Part shown: in pieces, positions 52,277 through 63,000 of the stretch | Position numbering within the stretch: the first letter of the stretch is position 1 | Layout: each line of letters opens with the position of its first letter | DNA from: Tridacna crocea | Lineage: Eukaryota > Mollusca > Bivalvia > Cardiida > Cardiidae | Direction of reading: 5' to 3' | NCBI GenBank assembly: GCA_943736015.1 | Contig: OX031072.1 | Span: 1,306,501-1,370,500 of the forward strand | Length of the DNA: 64,000 nt | Translations under genes and position numbers: made by a program | Notes under the pieces: model-generated | What the model was told of the DNA's origin: nothing | Databases searched by the model: none | What the model saw: only the letters and a program-made list of their open reading frames with translations

Positions 52277-52498
52277 GTAAACCCATTACCACACAATCCC
52301 TACTTTTGACGCCCCTAAGAAAGTAGCCTTTTGAAAACATTATGGGAAAAGGAGAAAATGCTGGCAACCAGCATTTTCTCCTTTTCCCACGGTTTTTTGT
52401 GCCCTTCCCAGAACAAATTTCTAGTCACCTTTATTTTGTCGTTTGCAAATGCTTTCAATTTGGACCATCTAAAGTTTTCTCATGTGGTAAAGACTTAA
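52277..52498 (+). mobile_element. HP-1, complete
   Basis: AAACCCATTACCACACAATC to GTGGTAAAGACTTAA; centre GGCAACC. Confidence 0.92.
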
Positions 52499-52824
52499 AT
52501 GCAGACCCTCAGTTCAGTTAGGTTACACAATGTCAGAATAGTCAAACTTGAAAAAAAAATATTGAAAAACTAATCAGGTGTAGTATACATGACGTATTTT
52601 TCCATTCTTGTACAATGTTATCTGATAATAAAACTAGTTGACTGAGTATATCATATTTCAGTGAACATATTTGGAATCTATTTGTGTGTTACAATTATTA
52701 GTAATCCCATTCAGCGTCAAAGGGCACATAATTGCATTTGCAGACTGTATAGACTTACGATCAGACTGCACAGAATATGCAGTCCTATCTTGGATTTACA
52801 CAGTCCAATGAGAGATATATTTGT
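52499..52824. other. Intergenic with one dispersed repeat
   Basis: GATCAGACTGCACAGAATAT at 52760-52780 is the only familiar module. Confidence 0.45.
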
Positions 52825-53235
52825 AAAGTGCAATTAAGAAATAATCTTCTTTCTATCGTGGTTCATCGCTCAATAAACCACAGTTGTGAGTTATTTACAA
52901 GGCACAATAAATAATCCACGAGGGTGATAGCCAAGTGGTTTATTAATTGTGCCTCGTAACTCACAATGTGGTTTATTGAATGATAAACCATGATAGAAAG
53001 ATTATTTTGTTTCTAACATAACCAACTTTTAATCAAAGGGAAACAAGTTCATACTTAGAGTAAAACCGCGAATGCAGATTTATTACCATTGTTTAACCTA
53101 CTTACTTACTCTATATAGAATGATCTCACTCTATATAGAATGACGTCACTGTACAAAGAATAATGTAGTTTTTTACCACACTTTCATTGCACTGTGTTTA
53201 TAGAGTCAAATCATCTGTCATGTTAGAATTCATTT
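52825..53235 (+). repeat. Composite repeat H (copy 3, uninterrupted)
   Basis: Palindrome 52847-53012, spacer CATACTTAGAGTAAAACC, then TATAGAATGACGTCACT and TAGAGTCAAATCATCTGTCA. It ends against the AGCTCACC-type element at 53234. Confidence 0.65.
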
Positions 53236-54684
53236 TTAACTCACCTGAGCACAATGTGCTCAAGGGGAGCTTTTAGGATCACTCGATGTCCGTCCGTCAG
53301 TCCGTTGTGTGTCGTGCATCGTCAACAATTCTTTAAACATAAACTTCTCCTAAAGCGCTGGGCCAATTTGGACCAAACTTGGCTGGAATGTTCCTTGGGA
53401 GGTCCTCTTTAAAAAAAATCACAGAATTTGATTCCATCAAAAACTCTGGTTGCCATGGCAACCAAATGGAATTTTTTAGCAAATTCTTTAAAAATCTTCT
53501 CCTCTGAAACTGCTAATCGGATTTTGAAATAATTCCACAGATATGTTCCTTGGGGGACCCTTTTCAAAAACTGTTCGCAAAATTTTGATCCGTCAAAAAA
53601 TGTGGCTCTGGTGAATGTGAGCTACATGCACTATACAGAAATGAAGGAATTCTTAAAAATTCTTCTTCTCTGAAACCGTCTGTCAGATTTGGAAATAATT
53701 TCACAAAGATGTTCTTTGTGTGACCCTTTTCAAATACGTTCGCTAAATTTTGGTCCATCAAAAAATGTGGCTCTGGTGAATGGGGGCTACTTGCACTATA
53801 CAGAAATGAAGGAATTCTTAAAAATTCTTCTTCTCTGAAACCGTCGGTCAGATTTGGAAATAATTTCACAGAGATGTTCTTTAGGTGACCCTTTTCAAAA
53901 AGTGTTCGGGAAATTTTGATCTGTCAAGGTACATGGCTCTGGTGAATGGGGGCTACTTGCACTATATGGAAATGAAGAAATTCTTAAAAATTCTTCTTCT
54001 CTGAAACTGTTGGTCAGAATTTGAAATAATTTCACAGAAATGTTCCTTTGATGACCCTTTCCAAAAAAAGTCCGCGAAATTTTGATCTGTCAAGAAACAT
54101 GCCTTTGGTGAATAGGGGCTACTTGCACTATAGGGAAATGAAGAAATTCTTGAAAATTCTTCTTCTCAGAAACCACTGGTCAGATTTGGAAATAATTTCA
54201 CAGATATGTTCCTTGGATGACCCTTTTTAAAACTTGTTTGCGAAATTTTGATCCATCAAGAAACATGGCTCTGGTGAATGGGGGCTACTTGCATTATGGC
54301 CATCAAGAAATTCTTTGAAATTCTTTTTCTCTGAAACTGCTAATCAGATTTTGAAATAATCTCATAGAAATGTTCCTTTGGTAATCCTTTTCAAAATTTG
54401 TTCGCAAAATGCTCATTTGTCTAGAAACATGGATCTGGTGAATGGGGGCTACTTGCACCATTTGGTCTTTTAAATTCTTTTTTCTGGACAAAAATTGCTT
54501 GAGAAATGTTGATCCATCAAGAAACATAGCACTGATGGCTGTGGGCTATTTACACTATACAGACATGAAGACATTCTTGAAAATTTTTCTTGTCTAAAAT
54601 GGCTGATTAGATTTTGAAAAAAATGGCTATGGTTCTCTCAGAAATTCAGGTGAGTGATCCAGGGCCATCTTGGCCCTCTTATTT
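53234..54684 (+). mobile_element. AGCTCACCTGAG element with about eight 166-bp units
   Basis: Left end TTTTTAACTCACCTGAGCAC with TGCTCAAGGGGAGC, then GTCCGTCCGTCAGTCCG. Units of about 166 bp (marker GGCTCTGGTGAATGGGGGCT) run to 54600; the right end is CAGGTGAGTGATCCAGGGCC. Open frames in it are repeat read-through. Confidence 0.75.
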
Positions 54685-54903
54685 TAAATCTAGTTACACT
54701 TTTTTTAACTTACAATCTATTTTTGTCATTTGAGTGTAAGAGAGCTGAATTAACCTATCAGGCTTTTTTGTTCTAGAAATGTGACCCAAATCATCACAGT
54801 TTCATTGTTTCATTTTTCCTGCAGTGTTTCAGGAAAGTGGACAGTGTAGATCAAAGATCAGGCTGCACTTTTTGCAAAGGCAACTATAGTTCTGAAAAGT
54901 GCT

Positions 54904-55099
54904 TTAACTCTTTACCAAACGACAGTTTTAAAGACTGGACCAAATTCAAACCATCTGCAGACAACAAATCAAATCTTGTTAATATGATGATTTTTAAATT
55001 TGATAGGGCAAGAAAATATCATTTTCTCCTTTTCCCACAATGTTCTCTATAGGCTTCTTTCTCAAGGTCATTAAACGTCGGGATTGTGAGGTAATGAGT
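54904..55099 (-). mobile_element. HP-1, left hairpin half deleted
   Basis: ACTCTTTACCAAACGACAGT; only TATCATTTTCTCCTTTTCCC of the stem; ends GAGGTAATGAGTTA. Confidence 0.88.
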
Positions 55100-55125
55100 T
55101 ACTGGTTTAAGGCTGACTGATGGAG

Positions 55126-55350
55126 TTAACCGTTTCACACATAACACACAATCCTAAGTTTTCATGGACCTGAAGAAGAGGCCTTTTGACAACATTCTAG
55201 GAATAGGAATAAAATTCTAATAACCAGCATTTTTTTCTTCTTTCCACATTGCTTTCTACCCACATTGTTCTCTACCCACATTGTTCTCTACCCCATCAAA
55301 GACAGAATTCATCACTTGAGCTACATTTATCATGTTGTCTGGCAAAAGCA
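55126..55350 (+). mobile_element. HP-1, eroded, with triplicated stem segment
   Basis: Right of the hairpin, CACATTG(C/T)TCTCTACC is repeated three times (55245-55295). Confidence 0.75.
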
Positions 55351-55399
55351 ACAACAATCATTTTACCCACATTTATCCAATTGCTTGTACTTTTGGTTA

Positions 55400-55600
55400 T
55401 GACAAATTTAATTGTGTAGTAAACTCTTTTGAAAACATTGTAGAAAAAGAAGAAAATTCTCTTTTTCCCACAATAATTTCAAACCCTATGGAGGGTATAA
55501 ATTATTGTTTCAGCTACAGTCAAGTTGTCATCTGCAAATCCTCCCATTTAAGTTTCAATTCAAAACTCTGTTGTTTTTTGCGATAAGGAGATAATCATAT
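55400..55600 (+). mobile_element. HP-1 remnant upstream of the GT14 coding start
   Basis: TTTTGAAAACATTGTAGAAA, half a hairpin, long arm GTTGTCATCTGCAAATCC; ends about 100 bp before the GT14 acceptor. Confidence 0.7.
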
Positions 55601-55698
55601 TTAACATGGAATATATTTTGGTGTTAATGTATTTTATTTACAATTGAAGTAGATCTAGATTGTAATTGTTCTGCCACAATGCTTTTTGTTTCATTCAG

Positions 55699-57088
55699 GT
55701 TAACGCTGGCTTTTCCCAACAATGAGATTTCGAGCAAAGATGTACTTGTCCATGACTCTTGTGATGGTCATGATATGTGTATTCAACATATGGATGTTGG
55801 ACACTTTGGTGAACTTTCTTTCTAACTCTGTTGAGGAACAGATAGACACGTTTAATTATGGAATAAGGATCGGCTTTACACGATACAATGCCACGCCTGA
55901 AATGCTAGTAACGAATTCTGTCCATCTGGAGAATGTTCGTAAAACTATCGAGAATGAAAAAAAGGGTCTGTATAGAAGAGGTAGAAAGCCAGCAAGTGTT
56001 GTGGAGGAATTACCAGGAACAAATTCTGTAAACCGAATAAATTTTTGGGAAACTTTCCCAGATAGATCTACCTTGAATAATTTATCAAAGATCACTGATA
56101 TTACAAATGGAACTTCCAAGGAAGGTCTGAAAGACAGCCACAAAGGTTCATTATATTTCACTGCCAAAAATCAGACAGTAGATTTTAGAAAGCTCTATGG
56201 AAACTATACAACTATAATAAATAAAAATGAAACAAGTCACATTCATTTTAATGACACTGAAAATATTTCAACAAAAACATCAGAAGCTTTTGAACTTGAA
56301 GCTGATAATTATCAAGAGACAGACGAAGACGGGTTTGACATCTCAGATACAGATGATCATGTGTATCTAGTGGAAAATCCAGAATTCAGGCGAATGCTAG
56401 AAATAGAAAGTGGTAACAATTTTATTGCTGAAAGAATGTGGAAAGAGAGACAAAAATATCACAGTAGTTACTCTGACAGGAAACAGGTATATAGTATGTA
56501 CTATCGTGCCATTGTGAATCAGGCTGGAATTAATTGTGATAAAGTGATTGAAAACTATCCGCGTGAACTTGCAAAAGCCAAAGAGATCATGTCAGAGCTC
56601 CCTAGAAAAGAAATAAAAACAGAAAAATATGCTCACATAGAAGATTGTGATAATTTTAAAAGAAGGAGAGGCTATATTGAACATCCACTATCAGATAGTG
56701 AAAGAAACTTTCCTTTAGCATTTAGCATAATTATGTACAGAGACGTAGAACAAACCGAGCGTTTACTACGTGCAATTTATCGACCTCATAATTATTACTG
56801 TATTCATGTGGATAGTAAATCGGACAAACATATCAGAAAGGCCATTGAAAGTATTGTTCGTTGTTTTCCAAATGTGTTCATCCCCAGTCAGTTAGAAAAT
56901 GTCACATGGGGCGAATTCACAGTTTTAAAAGCAGACTTGAACTGTATGCAAGAGTTATGGAAATATAATTTGTGGAAATATTTTATCAATTTGACGGGCC
57001 AAGAGTTCCCGCTGAAAACGAACAGAGAGATAGTGAAGATTCTAGAAGCAATGGAAGGGGCTAATATCGTGGATGGTACCTGGGTCAG
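55699..57088 (+). CDS. GT14 exon 1 (coding from 55722): anchor, stem, N-half of catalytic domain
   Basis: Coding part 55722-57088 is 455 codons plus two bases; donor GTAAAG. It holds the membrane anchor (MTLVMVMICVFNIWML core), an acidic stem (ETDEDGFDISDTDD), the Cys-containing INCDKVIENYPRELAKAKEI segment typical of GCNTs just before the catalytic domain, and the GT14 core through GANIVDGTWV. Confidence 0.93.
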
Positions 57089-60000
57089 GTAAAGAGCTAA
57101 AGGCCCTTGAACTTCTTTCCAGACAACCCTGAGCTTCAACAAGCCAAGGGAATAAAGCTTATGAAACTATTGTGGAAGAGGAATACAGTGCTGTTAAGGT
57201 TGTGGACCCGTAATACAAAACAGCTATTTCCAGTATAATATTATCCTACATTTGCTATGATTAAAAATGAGTATTATTCTACTACTTTAACTGAGCCACT
57301 TTTTCCTTTTTGTCCATCTTAAAATTATCATTTACAAAACTAAAACTACTATATTCTCGTTACAAAGGGAGAAAATAATTACCTCCCTTTTCTGGAAACT
57401 AACGAAAGTATCAATAAATGATTTCAATATAGATATCGAAAGAATTTCTGATTGGTCAGAAATGTGAAAAAATATTGTATCTGTATAAATCTGTCTTTAT
57501 CAACCAACAAGAAACTTTATGCCATGTTCCACTAAAGTATTATGGGTTTACTACCTTATCCAGCGTTTTCTCCCATTTCCACAATGTTTTCTGCAATTTC
57601 AGAAAGAGAAATCTTCTTTCAAGGTACAATAAATTTGTCCTCTGCAAGTGTTTTAAAGCTTTACAAATTCTGAATTTTTTTTTGTTGGAAAATAGTTAAC
57701 CCTTTACCACATGATAAAGTTTTAGCCTTATCCAAACTGAAAGCATTTTTCAGACATCAGTTTCAATTGGACTCAATGGTGCTTTTTTTTTTTCTTTTTT
57801 AACTGGGTAGAAAACATTGTGGGAAAAGGAGAAAATGCTGGTTACCAGCATTTTCTCCTTTTCCCACAATGTTTTCTAAAGGCTTCTTTCCTTGGGTCGT
57901 TAAAAGTAGAGATTGTGCGGTAAAGGGTTAAACAGCTATAAACACAGCTTTTTTTAACTCTTCAGCACACGACAAAATTTTAGACTGGTTCAAATTGAAA
58001 GATTTGCAGACGACAAAAAATAGGTGACTGAAAAATTAGAATTTGTTCTGGGAAGGGTAGAAAACACTGTGGGAAAAGGAGAAAATGTTGGTTACCAGCA
58101 TTTTCTCCTTTTCCTACTGTGTTTTCAAAAGGCTTCTTTCTCAGGGGCGTCAAAAGTAGGGATTGTGTGGTAATGGGTTAAAGGAATCATCAACTATTAA
58201 TGCTAATTGCTGTAGCTCTATTGTCTGCTCAACTTTGACGTTTCATAATATCTCTCTTATTACTGAATATATTTTCTTCAAACTCTGACATATTGTTTAC
58301 TCAGGAAAGGGCAACCCATACAACTAAGGCTGATAACCATCAAGGTATTTTAGACACAGTTATGTCCCTTTTTTTGACTCCGCTCTTTACCAAACAACAA
58401 ATTTATAGATGGATTCAAATTGAAAGCATCAGCAGACAACAAAATAAATGTGATCGAAGAATTTAAATTTGATATGGGAAGGGTAGAAAATGTTGTGGGA
58501 AAAGGAGAAAATGCTTGTTACAAGCATTTTCTCCTTTTCCCACATTTTTTCATAAGGCTTCTGCCTCAGGGTCATCAAAAGTCCTCATTGTGTGGTAAAG
58601 GGTAAAACTTTCATTGAAAGTCAAACAATTGCAGTCAAGTTTTGGCACCCACAATGCAGTGCTCTTGTTATTCTCCTCGTAATGTTATCTTACAGGGCCA
58701 AGGAGAAGTACTTTTATAGATGGACGTCAGCTGGTCACCGTCCTCCACATGGAATACGACCGATTAAGGGATCAGTGCATGTGCTCGTAAACAGACACTT
58801 TGTTGATTTTTGTCTCCATGACAACAGGGCTCTTGAATTCCTTGGTTGGTTGAGACAGACGCAGATACCAGACGAAACTTACTTTGCTTCTCTGAATCAT
58901 AATCCCCATCTTGGAATCAAAGGTTCTTTTCTTGGTAAGCAACTAGGATATTACAGGATCCGGCATGAGCTGCTGTTTGAGATATAGATGATTTTTTTTT
59001 TTTTTGGTCAACAATAGAAATTTATTTCATCGAGTGAACATCATTGGTACCATTTTCACGAATGGTGCAGCCACAACTGAAAACATTATCGATGGTGTTC
59101 ATGTGATGAAATAAATTTTGATCTTTAACCGAAAAAAAACCCAAATATTCTATTTATTTGATGCTTTTATCCCTTTCTGGCAGGAACTTTATCAAAAATC
59201 CAGTACAGTTCTCTTTAGTTATTCCCCATAGTGTAGCCCCTTTAAATAGCAATGCATTACAATATTACGTCAAGCGTGAGAAATACAAGGTAAATGATGT
59301 CATATTTCCATCTTGCCATGAGTCACATGCAGTTTACCTACATGTAGGTAACTAGGATATAAAAATTGGTATTTTCACTGGTCGTAAACATGAAATATTG
59401 AGAAATAGCTAACTGACATTTCTCAATAACCTACTGGAAAGCATGAAATGAAAAATTTTACTATATGAGTCTTCCGAAAAAAAAATTATCATGCAAGCCT
59501 GTATGCTAGTTCAACCCTTTTACCAAACAATCCTTGGTTTTCATGACTCTGATTAAAAAGCCTTTTGAAAACACTGTGGGAAAAGGAGAAAATGCTTGTA
59601 ACCAGCATTTTCTCCTTTTCCCACAATGTTTTCTTCCCATCCTGTAACAAATTCCAATTTTTGAGTCACATTACTTTTGTCATCTGCAAATGCTTAAAAT
59701 TTGGACCAGTCTAAAATTTTTGTCGTTTGGTAAAGATTAAACTCTGTGCCAAACAACAAAATTTAAAACTTGTCCAAATTGGAAGCATTTGCAGACGATA
59801 AAGGTGACTCAAAAATTGAAACTTGACTTTAGAAGAGTAGAAAACTTTGTGGGAAAAGGACAAAATGCTGGCTACTAGCATTTTCTCCTATTCCAACAGT
59901 GTTTTCAATAGAACTCTTCCTCAGGGTTGTTAAAAGTTTTTATGGTAAAGAGTTAACCCATTACCACACAGTCCCTACTTTTGACAACCCTGAGAAAGAA

Positions 60001-63000
60001 GCCTTTAAAAATATTGTGGGAAAAGGAGAAAATGCTGGTAACCAATATTTTCCCCTTTTCCCACAATGTTTCCTACCCTTAACAAAACAAATTTAAGATT
60101 TTCAGTCACTTTTATTTTGTCTCTGCAAATGCTTTCGATTTGGACAAACCTAAAATTTTGTCATTTGGTAATGAGTTAAAATATAGACCTACATGTGTAT
60201 GTTTGAAATTTAAACAAAAAACCTATTTGTTTCTTTGACGGGTTTGTACATCACAGACAAAAAGTTATTGTTTTAAAGAAACTAGTTAGCATGGCGCAGT
60301 TTTAAATTCTTTAAACCCTTCACAAACAACAAATTTTAGACTTTTATAAATTGAGAGTCAGCAGATGACAAATTCAGAAATTGGTGCAAATGACCTTTAG
60401 GTTTATGACAGGGAAGAAAACATTGTGGGAGAGGGAGAAAATGCTTGTTTTCAGCATTTTCTCCTTTTCCCTTCAATGTTTTCAAAAGCCTTCTATTTTA
60501 GAGTCATGAAAACCAGGGATTGTTTGGTAAAGGGTTAAATCTAAAGATACTGAAGTGTGAAACTTTGTCAAAATCCTCAGTTTTGACAGTCAGTCTTACA
60601 CAGGAATCTTGGTCGGCAACGTTATAGAAATGAGGTGTATAGGAACAGTGCCCAATTATGGTACTTTTTTCTTATCTGACACATGTGTAAGACCAGAAAA
60701 CTGGTAATGGCTGTCTTATATTTAACCTGTTACCACACAATCCCTACTTTTATCGATCCTGTGAAAGAAGTCTGTAGAAAACATTGTGGGAAATGGAGAA
60801 AATGCTGGTAATCAGCATTTTCTCCTTTTTCCACAATGTTTTCTAAAGGCTTCTCTTTCAGGGTTGTCAAAAGTAGGAATTATGTGGTAATGGGTTAACC
60901 AGCATTTTCTCCTGTTCCTACACATTGTTCCACTTCTTGAAAGAAAATTTCATGGTTTGTGCACTATATTTTTTGTTTTCTGCTAATGCTTTCAGTTTTC
61001 TCAGATATAATTTTTTTTTTTACCTGGTAAAGAGCTGCTGCCATTTCTTTCATTTATATGTAACTCTACAGGTGATTCTGAGGAATACCCGTTAAAACCT
61101 GCCTTTATGAGGTACAAAAACTGGGAGTTTGGTCATGCTACCCATAGTAGACATTGTGGTGGTAAATATGTGAGACATATATGTATTTTAGGTAAATAAA
61201 CATTTTTCTTTTCACCTTGTTCTTTTCAACAACCTGGGCCTGTATTCACCAACCATTCTTAAGAATATTCTTGGTCTTGTTCTCCAGGTTTCTCTACATT
61301 TGAAAGTAACACAACTTCTGATTGGCTAAACCAAATGGTTTAGCCAATCAGAAGCTGTGTTTCTTTCAAACCTGGAAACTCTTGGAGAATAAGTCAAAGA
61401 ATGTTCTTAAGAATGGTTGGTGAATACGGGCCCCGGCCTCTTCCAAACAAGAGAAGCTTATGAACTGTGCTCAAGGAAAAGGGGGGTTTAACCCTTTACT
61501 AGATGATAAAATTCTAGACTGGTCCAAGTTAAAAGCACTTTCAGGCGACAAAATAAACATGACTCAAAAATTGAAATTTGTTTATAGCAGGGTAGAAAAC
61601 ATTTAGAGAAAATGCTGAAGAGCAGCATTTTCTCCTTTTCCCACTATGTTTTCAAAAGGCTTCTATCTCAGGGTTGTAAAAACCATGGATTGTTTGGGAA
61701 AGGGTTAAGTCATTACCCAACAAAAATATTTTAGGCTTGTCCAAATCAAAAGCATATTTTGCAGAAAACAAAATAAAAGTGACTGAAAAATTTGAAATTT
61801 GTTTTGTGAAGGGTAGAAAACATTGTGGGAAAAGGAGAAAATGCTGGTAACCAGCATTTTCTCTTTTTCCGACAATGTTTTCTACAGGCTTCTTTCTTAG
61901 GCTTGTCAAAAGTGGGGATTGTATGGTAATGGGTTAATACAGTGCTGGGATGCATTATACCAAGTAAGTCATCACATAATCATTGTTTGGCCCGCCCCGG
62001 TGGCTCAGTGGTGAGCATGTCGGACTCATAACCTTGTTGTTGTGAGTTCGATACCCAGTTGAGGCAAACTTTCTTTCCGGTGTATTTTCGCCTCTCATCT
62101 CTGCTGAAGCATATGAGAAAAGTAGTTGGTGGCTTTGGAAAGAAAGTTGTGTTAGTACTGGTGTGAGAAAGCCAGGAAACACATGTGCGTCCCCAACTGC
62201 CATGATATGACCTTAGCTGTGAAAGTGGCGTTAAACCCCAATACAACCAATACAACAACATAATTTTTTTTTCTAAGCTTTATTTACCACGTCAATAGGT
62301 ATGCGGGGGTCGTGGTCATCTCCCAGCATACCTTACATAATCTTTTAATAGACAGTGTTAGTTTTATTTTTAAACATATAAACATATTTAGCATCATTTA
62401 AACATATTTACAATAACTTCATGAAGAAAGAAAAAAAAAATTTCGTATAAAAACATACAAAAAAAAATATATATGAGACATTCTCCAGCAAAAAGGTGCT
62501 TAATGCTCCTACGTAGTCCATCACATAATTGTTGATCAGTAAAATCTGCCTCTTGTAAAAATTTGATGAGATCTTGAGGTGGAATGGTCCTTTGGCATGT
62601 AGAAAAATTTACAAATAGAAAAAAAAGTTTGATACTTTCTGCACATGCATGTGAAGCCCCCTTTTCTCAGAGCATGGGTAATATTCTTGTCTGAAATAAT
62701 GCTTTACCAAACATTCTCTGTTTTTTATGACCCTGAGATAGAAGCCTTTTGAAAACATTGTTGGAAAAGAAGAAAATGCAGGTTACCAGCATTTTCTCCT
62801 TTTCCCACAACATTTTCTACCCTGCTTGAAACAAATTTCAATTTTTGAGTCATGTTTATTTTGTTGTCTGCAAATGCTTTCAATTTGGACCAGTCTAACA
62901 TTTTGTCGTTTGGTAAAGGGTTAAGCTCATTTCCAGGACTGGATATTCTAATTTCCCCTCAATGTTTTCTGACATTTCAAAATAAACTTTGATCGTTTCA

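Noticed and set aside
59158-59355. 65-codon frame with YYVKREKYKV shared with the 31.6-kb copy, possibly a conserved exon
   Set aside because: The similarity extends over clearly non-coding parts of the same dispersed repeat, and the 31.6-kb copy has an early stop.
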